From Rhizoclosmatium globosum (Eukaryota; Chytridiomycota; Chytridiomycetes; Chytridiales; Chytriomycetaceae): 64,000 nucleotides of DNA. The notes under the pieces were generated by a model, which saw only the letters and a program-made list of their open reading frames with translations, searched no databases and had not been told where the DNA came from. The stretch covers positions 682,001 to 746,000 of the forward strand of contig MCGO01000007.1 in the NCBI GenBank assembly GCA_002104985.1, in the 5' to 3' direction. A program made the position numbers and the translations under genes. Positions 13,086 through 25,298 of the stretch are shown here, piece after piece. Numbering within the stretch: the stretch's first letter is position 1; each line of letters starts with the position of its first letter.

Positions 13086-14286
13086 ATGGCCTCAGAATCA
13101 GAATCGCAGTTATCCGCACCACCAACCCACCTCATTTCAACGTCACCGGCCCAGACTTCTCCTTCGTCCGAGCTTCCAATTCTGCGACCACTCGGAAACT
13201 TCCTCCCAAATCAAGCCACTCAAAACGCACAAGACCAACAACGTCGTCTCAGTTTAGTCCTCGCTGCCATCCAAGGCGGAGACCCACTCGATGCGGAACT
13301 CGAAGTCCAACAAAACAGAAAGTGGAAGCGTATCTTTACCCTGCATATATGGTACCATATCCCGCCTAATATGCCCCAAACTATCTGCTAACTGAAGCCA
13401 ACCACATGGACCAGCTACACCCCACCAACGTTCTTTGGCGAAATCATGCCTGATATCCTCGAAGGAAAACTAAGCAACTTTGTGTACACGGCCCGTATCA
13501 AATCAGTCAACCAGGTTCTCGCAGCGCAAAGGAATATTCGCGATGTATCCCACGTATGGAGGAATTCAATCACACTTGTCATGTTGGCTGCGACGATCGT
13601 GACCATGGCTGTGCTCAGGGAACCTGCGTTTCCTATTTACTTTGGCGCGTTGTTGGTTCTGTTTACTGTTTGGGCTTTTGTTCAGGCGTGGGCGGCGATG
13701 GAACCGAAGGTAAGATGTTGGATATTTGGTAGGTACTTGTGTATTGATAGTAAATATGTACAGTACGAACGTGAAATCACAAAGCTTTGTAAATCGTGGA
13801 CGCAGGAAGATACACACCTCCACCTTGCATACCTCTCTCGTCGTTCTACTGCTCCGCGCCCCGTAAATGTCCTTGCAGCACTCAAAACTTCCTTCACTCC
13901 ACAGCAGACAGAATGGTCACTTCAGATATATGAGAGTGTTCCGATATTCCCGATTCGTCAGTTTGGAACTCATGCGGATGATGGAAGTGCTTGGACGGCT
14001 GCGACTATTGATTCTATTGTTGAGAGGGCGTTGCCGCTTTACGTTCCGCGATGGTAACTCCAATACTTCTCGTGAGTGAGTTGTTTTCTTAACCCTGATT
14101 CAAAAAAGGGACGCGACACCGGCTCCAGAATATTGTACACAGTCTCGAGAAATGCAGCAAGTGGTTGGATCGTCTGAGACTCTGGGAGATGAGAGTTCAG
14201 ATGTGAGGAATGAGGATGAAGATCAATTACGGAGGAGGAGCGAAGGAACTGTGACGCTGGTTCCTGGGACTCTGACTCGACCGTGA
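13086..14286 (+). CDS. Two-helix membrane protein E (paralog of protein F)
   Basis: Unrecognised family. Exons 13086-13351, 13415-13709, 13764-14053, 14109-14286 sum to 1,029 bases (342 residues) with every junction in frame. A low-complexity N-terminus precedes RKWKRIFTLHI; EIMPDILEGKLSNFVYTARIK precedes two adjacent hydrophobic segments (LVMLAATIVTMAVL and FGALLVLFTVWAFVQAW). The region after them holds KLCKSWTQEDTHLHLAYLSRR and ends DATPAPEYC plus an acidic tail. The same blocks occur in protein F at 18 kb, so this is a real conserved family. Both ends are probably on the same side of an internal membrane. It converges on surface gene C, 115 bases away. Confidence 0.85.
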
Positions 14287-14401
14287 TTTTAGCAGTGATT
14301 TTAATGAACTGGATCAACTCATTGTATTTTTAGCATTCTGATAAAAAGAAACTTTGATAAGGTATGTTGAAGGTTTCAAACTTTTAAAAAAGCTACTATT
14401 T

Positions 14402-17400
14402 TCAAAAGAGATGGAAAGAGAAAAGGATAAAGACATAGGATATAGGATTCAAGATGGCCGTGTCAGACTTTTTGACAGTTGTAGTTGCAGCAGCGTTTCC
14501 GGCATCGGCGCGTGTAATTGTCGAAGATGCGAAACTTACAACTGTCTTGGAGGTGGCGGTAATGAAGGTTGTTCCCTGCAAAATAACTGGTTGCCCAACG
14601 ATGGGTGCATTACTTGGAACCACACCGATAACTGTGCCTACAGAATCAGACTGGCCACTTCCGGGTTGATTATTTCCAGAACCAATAGTTTGTACTGGTT
14701 GCTGTGTTGGTTGTGGCGATTGACTCGTCGCGAGTATGGCAGTAGGTCCTTGCGCTTGATTCACAAGAATGTCAGAGCCTCCATTCAAAATCGCTGCAGC
14801 ACCTGGAGATTTTGGTCTTGTATCGGTTGTAAGGGGTTGCAACTGAGAAACGTCGCCATTCGAGGAGGAAACGCCTCCAGGAGCCTGAACGCCCCCATTA
14901 CCTGATGTGCTTCCTGTACCATCAACAAGACTTCCTGCAGTCGTTGTAGCTTTTACTTGCTGATTTCCGGATCCACTGTTTGAATTTTGATTTTGAGAAT
15001 CTTGATTATTCGTATTCTGATTTTGGGAGCCGTGACCGTTTCCATTTTGATTTTGAGCGCCCTGACTATTCCCAATCGCCGAAGTAGGTGCAGGAATACG
15101 AGGGCCAGTACTTGGAACAACGACGCCTCCTCCCTCTCCTACATTATTCAAAGAAAGTCCCGACGCTGTAGTAACCACACCACCACCACCACCACCACCA
15201 CCTATAGGAGATGCTTTACACGTCTGCCCATCATAGCCACTCCCCGGAATCTTTGTCAAATCAACTTCAGGATACTTCAAATGTGCCGGACTAAAGACGT
15301 ATGTGCCGTGTTGATACTGATGACCACGTTCGAGTTGTTTGACAATAATTGCATGCTGACCCATTCCGAATCGATTGCTACTTCAAGGGGTAAAAACAGT
15401 TGGAGAGCACTCGCATTATAGGTTGTCAAAATTCCTTGACGCGATGAAGACGTGACAACGTTATTAATCTGGAAGAGAATTAGCGATGCAAACCAAAAAA
15501 AAAATCGACTTACGGAATACTGAGAGAAAGAAAAGACATATACAGCCCCGTTCTGCCCAAACGGTGTTGACGCATTAAGTGGAACAGCAGCGAAACTGAA
15601 CGTCTGACTCGGGTACAAACTTCCAATCATGAGCCCCAGAGACTGAGTCAGTGACAGAGGATCCACTTTGTACAATGCATTTTTGAGTAGGGCTGTGGTG
15701 CTATCAACAACTCGTTGAGCAGCTGCAGCGTCGATTGGAAGAAGCGGGTTGTACGGAGGAATGGCGCCTGCAGCCATTTGGTTCGCGATATCATCTGCAG
15801 AAAACACGCTTGGGATGGAAATTGGCAATGTAGTTGTGGTTACTAAGGGTGTCGAAGATAATGAGGATGCTGGTGCGAGCAATGATGAGAAAGAGGTTGA
15901 AGTAGTTGGTGTTAACAGGGTAAATGAGGCTGAGGAGGAAGAAGTTGTGGATGAAATTTCGGTGGATGTTGTCGCATTATTTGAAGCTGATGTTGAAATC
16001 GAGGAAGCTGTTACAGAAAAACTAGGCTTACTAGTTGTTGTGGCTGTGGTCAAGGAATTAATGGTTTGGGTTTTTGTAATGGTTGTTGTAGTTGACGAAG
16101 TGACCGTCGTCTGGGTTGTCTTTGTTCCTGTAGTAATGGTTGTTCCGCTTGTAGCAGATGTTCCAGTTGTTTGAGTAGTTCCGGTTGTCGCCGTTGGACC
16201 AAGAGCTCCAGTCGTGGTGGTGGCCGTAGTATAACTGGTTCCAGTAGTTGTCGTTGTTTCGGTTCTTGCGGTTGTATCGGTCATATGTGTCGTTTGCGTT
16301 GTTACCGTCGTATCAGTTGTCGATGTTGTTAACGTGGATTGTGTTGTCAACGTTGTCATGGTGGTGATTCTCTATACCCATCTCTTGGCATTAGAGACCT
16401 CTCCCGCCTTTCGAAAACATAACACTTACAACACATATGAAGTGGCTGTACGAATCTTGCTCACGAGTGAATCCGCTATCACAATCATGATTTTGACAAA
16501 CGTTTAATCCGAAAGTATCCGTCTGACAAGTCACCGTTCCATTGATATGTGCAATACAATCTGTGTCGACTGTACAATCGCCTCCAATTCCAACCTTATT
16601 TTGATTAATTCAAGAATCGCAAACAGTAAAGCTCACTGTGCATGTTGTGTTTCCATTTGTTGGGGTTGATCCCGGTGCGTTACAACAAGTAAATAGACAT
16701 TGGAGGGCACCAGACGATGATGCAGCAACACAGTCCACAATACCCGTTGCGTTATGCTGAGCACAATCTGCTTGGGAAGAACACGTGGATGCAATTGGAC
16801 ACGAGTTTTTAAATGTCACACTGCTTGGCCGCGAAAAGCAGTTTCCATCAAATTTGCCTGTTGTCAACGATGACGGCAAGTTCGGAATGGCGCCTGTTAA
16901 TTGGTTGTTTGTTACCTCAAACTGTTTCAAGGAAGAGCTCGAAAACGAGAGTGGGATCGTTCCGTTGAGCTGATTGTCTGTCGCATTGAACGAGACGAGG
17001 TAGGGTGTGTTAAATTCTGGAAGACTGCCAGTGTGTTGGTTCGAGTTGGAGCAGCTGTATGGGTGGCATAACCAGTGTAAGTGCCAGTGATGATATAAGG
17101 TGGGGATGGACTTACAACTCGATAATATTGTTGGGTAGAGGCGGAATTGCGTCGCTCAATGCATTGCAATCAAAGTATGCGTGCGAGGTTGTGAAAGGCA
17201 AAGTGGGGATGGGGCCATCAATCTGGTTTCGGCGGATATCGCTGCACAGTGGAAACCTGTTATCGCTTCAAGTAATAAAGGCGGGGACTTACACGAAAAC
17301 CAGTGTCGTTGGCCACCGACTTAATTGTCCTAGAAATGAGTTGTTGGCTATGATTCTGATGGAAAGGTTAAGAAAGATGAGACCTTTACCACATTATCAT

Positions 17401-17771
17401 CGACTTACAAAGTTGTCAATGAGCCCAAATTATTAAAATTAGGCACAACGCCAGCTGCCAAGTTTGTATTTTGGATCTTACTGTAATTAGGATGAGATGA
17501 ATGAGTGTTTGAGTGTTTTGATCTTGGGATCTCACATTCTGTCAAGTAATCCGTAGCTGTTGCAAGAAACGAAGCAATCATCCGAGTCGATCAAACCGGT
17601 TGAGTTTGAGGCCCCGTTGCAGTCCACTGTGGCTGTAGTGCAGCAATTCGTCAAACTGGTAAACACGGCTGGCCAAATCGAATTCGCCGTGGTACAGTCT
17701 AGGTCTGTTACACCGGCGACAACCATGATCGCACAAGAAAAGATTGCTGCGAAGACGGGTATACCAAACAT
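14402..17771 (-). CDS. Surface-protein family gene C: LRR plus cysteine modules, internally deleted
   Basis: Starts MFGIPVFAAIFSCAIMVVAG (signal peptide; exon 1 is 17771-17536). LRR exons follow (NTNLAAGVVPNFNNL; NQIDGPIPTLP; NQLNGTIPLSF; NQLTGAIPNLP), then two cysteine-rich modules like those of gene B, a Thr-rich stalk, and the family domain (SADDIANQMAAGAIPPY; TSSSRQGILTTYNASAL; PLEVAIDSEWVSMQLL). Directly after SINTAHTSLV the sequence jumps, out of frame, to HLKYPEVDLTKIPGSGYD. About 200 residues present in genes A and B, including most cysteines of the second ectodomain half, are absent. An NQN-type linker and a hydrophobic tail (ISYVFILFSFHLF) remain. It combines both head types (LRR and cysteine modules). 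Probably a damaged or remodelled copy. Confidence 0.75.
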
Positions 17772-17983
17772 TGGTTGTTGGCGTGATTTGAATTCGCCGA
17801 GGTGAAGAAAAGAAATGAGATGCTGGAGAATAAATTGATTAAAATTAAAACAATTAAACAAAGTAACTTTCCTTGTCACTATTTATAATGTCGTATTCGT
17901 TTTATTGATACGAAGCCGAGACTTCCGAACTCTCGTTGCCTTTCCACACGTATGACTCACACTGAAACTCTCCTTTGAAGCAC

Positions 17984-18988
17984 ATGGCGACCTCATCACC
18001 TTCCTCTAATCCAACGCAACACCAACCACGGCGTTGCCATCAGTAAATATGCAAACACAACGGCATGGAAGTTCGCCAGATGTTCGTATAGTTCCAATCT
18101 CACCCAGAATAGTTCAACCATCAAGACAGATCAGTCAGCAAACTCTTTACAGTCAAATACACCACTGGCTCGCAACCCATTCTGTCCAAGATCCAAATAC
18201 AGCCGAAAGCGATAGCAACCCGGAAGGGAACTTGCCTATAACAGCCCCAAACCGGAAATGGAAACGAATTCATACATTGCACCTCCGATACGACTCTAAA
18301 CCGTTTTACTTTGACGAAATCATGCCGGAAGCTCTGGAAGGAAAGATTAGCAATTTCATCTTTTCGTCGAGGATCAAGGAAATCAATGCTATTTTAAACA
18401 ACCAGAGAAGTATTGCGGATCGTTCCAATATATTCAGGAATGGAATCACTGTTGGTCTTGTTCTGATCACGATTCTTGCTTGGCCGCTTTTCTACCGCCT
18501 AGCTTTCCGATGTACTTTGGATGGATTCTTGTTGTATTTGCTGCATGGAGTTTCTTGCAGATTTGGGTTGTTATGGAGCCAAAGGTGTGTGCTTTGTCTT
18601 TGTATTGACTGGGTCTAACTCTATGGGTCAGTACGAGAAGAAAATCAAGAAACTGTGCGAATCGTGGACGCAAGACGATACACACCTTCACTTAGCATAT
18701 ATTTCTCACCGATCTCTTTCGACAAGGCCGAAACATTTATGGATACGTCCGGAGCTTGTATACGCCACAGTTACGGATTGGTACATTTTCATCAACGAGA
18801 ATGTGGCGATTCTTCCTTGCGATTTGTATGGAAGGCATCGAGAAGATGGGAGTGGATGGACTGTGGCGACAATGGGTGATGCTGAAGTACGAGCCTTGCC
18901 TGCATATATCCCAGCATGGGATGCGACACCTGCACCAGAGTATTGTCCCGACACCAGTATATCTATTCCTCTCCAAGAAAAGCAGTGA
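17984..18988 (+). CDS. Two-helix membrane protein F (paralog of protein E)
   Basis: Paralog of protein E. The first exon runs to 18584, the second is 18632-18988. Shared blocks: RKWKRIHTLHLRY, EIMPEALEGKISNFIFSSRIKE, two helices, AAFLPPSFPMYFGWILVVFAAW, VVMEPK at the intron, KLCESWTQDDTHLHLAYISHR, DATPAPEYCPD. The intron that splits W/DATPAPEYC in protein E is absent here. The best start is ATG 17984 (MATSSPSSNPTQ). One base is missing before 18049 and another at about 18479 (T run). If the first break is real, the start would be ATG 18049. Gene F starts 212 bases from surface gene C on the opposite strand and ends 46 bases before the channel gene. Confidence 0.8.
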
Positions 18989-19034
18989 AACTTATAGAAT
19001 CTTTTTCTTTTTTCGTTTGAATTCAATCCAACCA

Positions 19035-21690
19035 ATGAATGCAACCAACAGCACCGGCGATGCACCAATCAACGATGTAACGCTGGGCAACTTCACCGCG
19101 GCCGTCACGACGAATGCGATCGTAGCGTCCGTGTTCCTACTCGTGTTTGTGCTAGTTCGGCGGGTGTGGAAGGAAGCCTATGAAACCAAGGGCATCCGAG
19201 GCAGCCTGTCAATGCACCTGATCAACGGTGACTCATCGCTGGCCGACACGATCGGATTCGACTCGTTTGCCGCCTTTGTTTTTGTGCGGACACTTTCGCT
19301 TCTTTTTGTTTGTGCGACGATTCCTGCGTTGGTTTTGTTGTTGCCGTTGAACACTGTTTCTGGTTCTGGTTCTGGTTCTGGTTTGGACGTGTCCTCGGCG
19401 ACTGGGCTTAATGTGCTGTCACTGGCTCACGTGTCCGATTCGGACAGATTGTGGGGTCACTTTGTTGTGCTTGTTTGGGTTGCTGGTGGGGCTGTGTTTG
19501 CTGCGTTTAGCTTGCTGTCAACGGCGGTTCAACTCAGACAGCGCTTTCTGCTGAATGCTTCGACTGCGGGAAGAGTGCTGATGGTCAGGGATGTGCCGAG
19601 GGAGTGGCGGACAACTGAGAAGTTGACTGGTATGTAATGTGTTTCACCAGATATCATGGTACCTAACCTGTCACACTTTCCATTAACCATTCAGTCTTGT
19701 TCAACCGTATTTGTCCTGACAGTGTCGATTCTATTGTTATTCCACATAAAGTACCAAGCCAACTCGCAAAAGTCGCAAAGAAGCAACTCAAATTCAGATC
19801 CCTTTTGGAATCCGCAATTTGCTCTTATTATTCCAAATCCAGCAAGCAATTTGGTTCCGGTATTGAATCAGAAGACCCTGAAGCTCAGCAATTCTTAGTG
19901 TCTGATTCCCCATCCACAAATAACGATCCATCAATGCCTTCAACTCATATCAATTAATGCCTCAATCTGAATCTTCTGAAACTCGTGACTCACCTCTTCC
20001 AATGCGAAAATTCTTGACAAGCCGATTTCAGACTCACAACTCGCACGACGAAAACTGAGACCTACTCACCGTGTTCCATCAGTCTATGGCGAGAAAGTCG
20101 ATTCCATCAGTAATTATTCCGCTGAACTCCGAGACCTCAACAAGAAACTACAAGACTTGAAATCCAAACAGGCAGATGATACTCCTGCTTCTACTATCTT
20201 TATCGTTTTCAAAGAGCCATTTCAAGCTCATTTGGCTGCTAGCACAGTTATTAGCGATGCTCCTGCTGTTATGGGAGAAAAAGTGGCGAATGTGAATTCG
20301 AAGGATGTAATTTGGCAGAATGTTCGACTTCCTTTCTTGGAGAGACAGGGAAGAGGTTTCGTGTCTGGGGTCATCATGTTCTTTATGATTCTTTTGTGGG
20401 GTTCTATTGGTATGTTCTGATGAGTTACAATTCTATGCTAACCCAACGTTTCATCAAAGTTGCCTTCATTGTCGCTCTCGCCGACATCAAGAGTCTTGGC
20501 GACCGAATTCCAGCCTTTGAAACATTCATCAAAAACAACCAAACCCTCGCAAACATAATCAGTGGAGTTCTCCCTCCATCATCGTCGCCGTCCTCCTTTC
20601 CCTTGTCCCGCCCATCCTCCGCCTCCTCTCCAACTTCTCAGGAACACCCCTCAAAACCCAAACCGAACAAAAAGTATTCTCAACATACTTCCTCTTCCAA
20701 CTCTGCAACGTCTTCCTCATCAACGTAGTCGGCTCCTCCATCCTCGCCTCCCTCACAGAATTCCAAAAGGGCACAGACGGCGTAATGCAGATCCTCGCAA
20801 TCGCAATCCCAAAGTCCGCAAACTTCTTCATCCAATACCTCTTAGTCCTCGGCCTCACCGCCCCCATGGCCGAACTCGCGCAACTCGCCCGCGTAGTACT
20901 AACCCCCATCCTCACCCACCTTTCGGAAACACACCACGCACGCTCGCCGAACAACTAAACCCGCCACAATTCAGTTACGCAACGGCCATGTCCGTCCACT
21001 GCCTTGCAACAGTCATCGGACTCGTATACGCAATCATAACCCCGATCGTGCTTATCTTCATCACGGTTTATTTCTGCTTGTATACGTGTGTGTATGGGTA
21101 CCTGTTCCGATACGTGTATGCGATCGCGCCGGAGACGGATACAGGCGGGCGGTATCTGTTTCAAGCTGTGCGGCATTTGTTTTGGGGGTGTTTTTGATGG
21201 AGGGGGTTGCGGGGGCGTTGTTTTTGTTGAGGAGGAATGTTGGGGTTGTGGTTTGTACGGCGATTCTTGGGGTGGGAGTTTTTGGGCGTATCGGATTGTT
21301 GGGAGGTTTAGTGTGGTGTTGATGGGGTTAGTGTGCAGGCGGTGTTGGCGAGGGATGGGAATGGGGGTATGGGAGTTGTGGGATGGAGGGGAGACATACT
21401 GGGTTCTCGTGGTGGATGGAGCAGGCTGTGATTTGGTTGTTTCCTGGATTGGTTTGTGCAACTGAAGGTGGGTGGAGAGTAGTGCAGAAGTGGAGAAGCT
21501 GTCAGAGGAGAAGTTGAAGGAATTGTATTCTAACCCGGCTGGAGGAAGTGAGAACAGTAAGCTGTGGATTCCACACTGTGCTGTTTGGGGTATTGAGGAA
21601 GAAGTGTTGAATGACTTGCACAGCATTGATGTTGTAAACGGGAATGGTGCTCGCGTTTCTGCTAAAGGGAAAGTGATTATTGACGGTTAA
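19035..21690 (+). CDS. Calcium-permeable stress-gated cation channel, CSC1/OSCA/TMEM63 family
   Basis: Multi-pass membrane channel. Exon 1 (19035-19629) has an extracellular N-terminus with glycosylation sites, a first helix (IVASVFLLVFVLVRRVWKEA), two further helices and VLMVRDVPREWRTTEKL, typical of the start of the cytosolic domain. Exon 2 (19695-20409) holds VLFNRICPDSVDSIVIPHKV, LRPTHRVPSVYGEKVDSIS and FIVFKEPFQAHLAAS, the RSN1/PHM7 cytosolic domain with its RNA-recognition-like fold, then helix GFVSGVIMFFMILLWG. Exon 3 (20460-21690) covers the pore helices (ALADIKSLGDRIPAFE; FQKGTDGVMQILAIAIPKSANFFIQYLL) and C-terminus SKLWIPHCAVWGIEEE. Frame breaks near 19950, 20015, 20580, 20922 and 21310-21470 interrupt an otherwise complete family member. 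One of the first two could be an unrecognised intron. Confidence 0.88.
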
Positions 21691-21811
21691 AGCATCCGCA
21701 TTCTTTTTTCGTTTTCAGCCTTTTTAATTTCTGTTTGATTGTTATTTTACGTTTGATAGTATGTTGCTTTGAAATATGATTGATATATATATTTAACAGC
21801 ATCAAAAAGTA

Positions 21812-24800
21812 ATGTGCTGTTCCAATACAGCTTGAGCCAACATACTCGACCCATTCGCATGCAAAATAAGTGCAAGATTATACGCAGCTTCTTTCGTGGG
21901 CTGTCAAATTCCTTCAGCAAAAACTAACACGATCACAAAAAAAAACTCACCCATAACCCACTCATATCCTCCGTCTTCAACACCCGCTCATAATATTCCA
22001 CAGCCAAGTGATTCAATCCAAGCTGATGGAACGCACGACCAATATTGTACAACGCTTCCGGACTTCCACCACGAATCTCCTCGTACTGATACAAGAAGGT
22101 GAATCCTTGCAAGATACGTTTGTGTCGATCGTCGATTCTGCGTTGCATAGCCCAGTGGATATATGCAAGACCTACTGAGAGGTTGATTAATGGGTCGCGG
22201 GGACTCAATGTGTACGCTTCCAGATATAGCTCTATGTAAGTCTATTAGCAAATAGAAACACGAAAACTGCAACTTTACTTAGGCCGAAGCATATGATCGA
22301 GCTGAGAAGACAATATGTCCGTAGAGTGTCAGTAGAATTGGGTTCTTGTGTATCTCTGATTCTGGGTGTTTGTTGAGGTATTCGTGGAATTGCTTAATTT
22401 GACGCATGAAGTGTTTGGCGCATATGTCGGAGGCAAAAGCGGAGACTGCGTCAGGACCACTTATGGAGAAAGGCGTCAAACGATTGAGATTGGGAAACGT
22501 ATTCGTAGTTACCCATTCAAAACAGCACAGTAAAGGCGATACATATCGTTATCGTGATAATTTGTGACACAAAACGCTTTCGCTAGTTCAACGACGCGTC
22601 CATAGTTTCCACAAACAGTTGCAGAGGCTGATAAAAAACAAGTCAGAACTATTAAACCAAAGAGCCTGACTCACCAATCATGTACAACCGCAACTGCAAC
22701 TTCAAAGCATCGTTGTGATAATAAATATTGGCGTCATATGCCGTCTTCAATGTTAAATACGCGTCTTCATCCCTCTTATCAATCGCAAGCGCCATGCACA
22801 CTTTACAAACACTTCAAACCACTGGCTGAACGCAAGTCCCATGTACTCATCTGTGGATAGTCATCAATTATCACAATATATTCAAGAAAAGCTTACTCTC
22901 TCGATCTTCTTCACCGCGATACCCCCTAGGTTCATACAACTTTGCTCGGTCCGCAGGATAAAACCTCCGTTCACTTTGAAACCGAATCACAAGTTTTCGC
23001 GCAAACCGTACAAAATCAGCTCGTTTGACGGGTTCCGAGAGTTTCAGCTCCAGGGACAGCATTTTCGCGTACCATTCGCGATGTTCGGAGATTGCGAGGC
23101 GTTCTGCGGCGAGGAGGACGGCTTTGTCTTGCGTGTGGGAGGGGTTGCGTGGTTTCAAGAATCCTTGCACGTTTTCTCTGGGTTCTGTTTCGGTTTCTGC
23201 TGTTCCTTCGTCGTCTGAGTATTCGGGGTCTTCTTGGTAGTCGGTTTCGTTTGTTCGCGGGATGGTATGTTTTGTTGCGCGGTGTTTGCGGTTCATGGGT
23301 CGGAGAGCGGATCCGAGGAAGTCTTCCTTGTCAACTCGTTTACTTGATTTACAATTGCTGTTGCACGGTCTGATTCTCCCAAAGCTTCATAGATTTCGGC
23401 AAGTTGCAGTTGCCAATCGTATTGGCGGGGCTCAACTTCGATGGCTGAATGGATGGTGTATGGGTCAGTATTTTAAACAGATATTGGTGGTCTAAGAGCT
23501 TACCTGATCGGTACAAGTCAACGGCATCCTCCAATCTCCCTAGATGTTGGAAGCAATCCGCCATTTTCGCCCAAACACTAGCAACATTCATCTTTTCACA
23601 TTGAACAATGTGTTCGAGAATCCCAACCGCCAAAGCAAACATGCGCTTCTTCATGTACGCATCGATAACTTCCAAAAAGAGATCCGAGTATTCTTCCACT
23701 TCAAGCTCGAGGAGGGCGTCAAAATGAGTCTTTTCGTTTCAAGTGGATGTTAGTGACACGTCCAACACTCCGCACGAATAATACCTTGGCAATATCGTGA
23801 TCCTCCATCCACAATTTACAAATACCATACTTGACACGAACTTCAATGGCACATTCTCATAATTCGCCAACACAATCCCATAATGCTTCCCATCCAAAAT
23901 CCCCGCCTCCAACCTCCCAGTAACAATTTCCACCGACCGAGCACCTTTATCATACTCCCCACATCAATATACAGCTCCAACAAGTTCATAAGCTCATCAT
24001 ACCCAACCCTCCACTTCCTCTTTGGAGGTTCCGGCCTTCGCCCCCAAACGCCATCGCTCATCCTCCTCATCTTCATTCAGATACAAGGCAACGGGTCTTT
24101 TACGTCCGCTTCAATCGCTGACTCAAAAGCCGAATGCTTTATGAGACTCACGCAGACGCATGTAGATACGCGCAAGTTCTTGGATTGTTTGCATGGAGTA
24201 TGGGGTTACTTGGAGGATGGCGTTGAAGCCTTGGATGGCGCGGTTGAGTTGTCCGTTGTCTGCGTAGATTACTGAACGCGTGAACCAGGCGGAAGTGTCG
24301 GTTGGGTCTGCTGAGATTGCTTTTGTGAGGCAGTAGAGGGTATCGGTTGTGTTTCCCTTGGCTCTAGAGCGTTTGTATAAATGGATGAGGAATATGGTGA
24401 GGGTGTGAAATGTATACGAACTGCGAGATTTCAGCCAAACGTTTCCAGAGTCCCGCGTCTTTGAGGTCCAAGTGGGCAGCCATGAAGTTGGCTTGGAGGG
24501 CTTTGGCAGGGTCTCCCAGTTCATCGTGACAGACGGCGAGAAGCTTCCAAGCAGCGGCGTGTTTGTTGTCGATTTTGATGATTTCGTAGAGCAGTTTGAA
24601 GGCTTCAGGATACTTTTTGTGGACGTAGAATTCTCTGCATTCCCCCATCATTTCCTCGACAACAGTTGGTTCTTCTTGTTGCTGGTGCATATACTTTAAG
24701 CTACATCATGCACAAGCACACAGACAGTACCGGTTTGCGACCTCTCTTTCCCTTTCCCTTCTGAGGTCGGTCTTCCATTTCACCATAGATTTGCAGTTCA

Positions 24801-25215
24801 TCGAAACCAAGTTCTCTCTGCGGCTCCTTCCCTTTTCCTCTCTGCGAAACCAGTTGTTGATCGCCCTCGATTTGTTCTCTTTGGCCAAGGATCTGGTGCG
24901 AGGCCAAGTTGACAGCACCGGCTGCCTGGGCCATAAGCTGTCTGTTTACCTATTAGAAGGTGCTACTCCAAGTACTACTACTACTAGATACTACTATCTA
25001 CTAGATAAACATCTTAAAAAGAGAACAAACACTTACTCAATGTCCGCAGGGATCCAGTTTGGATTTGCCTCAAAGTCGGCTCCATTTGACGTGCCAACGA
25101 GCGCCTCTTCGTCAAAGCCATCGTCTTGGTAGTCGTAGAATGCGTACTCTTCGAAGGCCGCTGGCTGTGCGTTCTCGAGAAGCGCGAGAAACGAATCTTC
25201 GCCTGGTTCTTGCAT
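21812..25215 (-). CDS. TFC4: Transcription factor TFIIIC subunit, tau131/Tfc4 (GTF3C3) type TPR protein
   Basis: Nuclear RNA polymerase III assembly factor subunit. Start MQEPGEDSFLALLENAQPAAFE (25215-25037), acidic; exons 24941-24731 (basic, KGKGKRGRKP), 24693-24418, from 24356, then several more ending at TAA 21812. TPR units are clear: YPEAFKLLYEIIKIDNKHAAAW, NTTDTLYCLTKAISADPTDTSAW, MFALAVGILEHIVQCEKMNVASVW, RQYDWQLQLAEIYEALGESDRA. The C-terminal signature includes PRDPLINLSVGLAYIHWAMQRR, GFTFLYQYEEIRGG, NIGRAFHQLGLNHLAVEYYERVL and KEAAYNLALILHANGS. At least six single-base frame breaks are needed (for example near 24125, 23955, 23845, 23330, 22810 and 22285), nearly all missing bases in short runs. 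The gene is essential in fungi, so sequence error is likelier than loss. Confidence 0.9.
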
Positions 25216-25298
25216 TGTGTAATAAAGAAAAGAGTAAAAGTATAAATGGATAACTGTATTCAACCTAGTATTAAAAATAACATAATTATTTACTCTAT

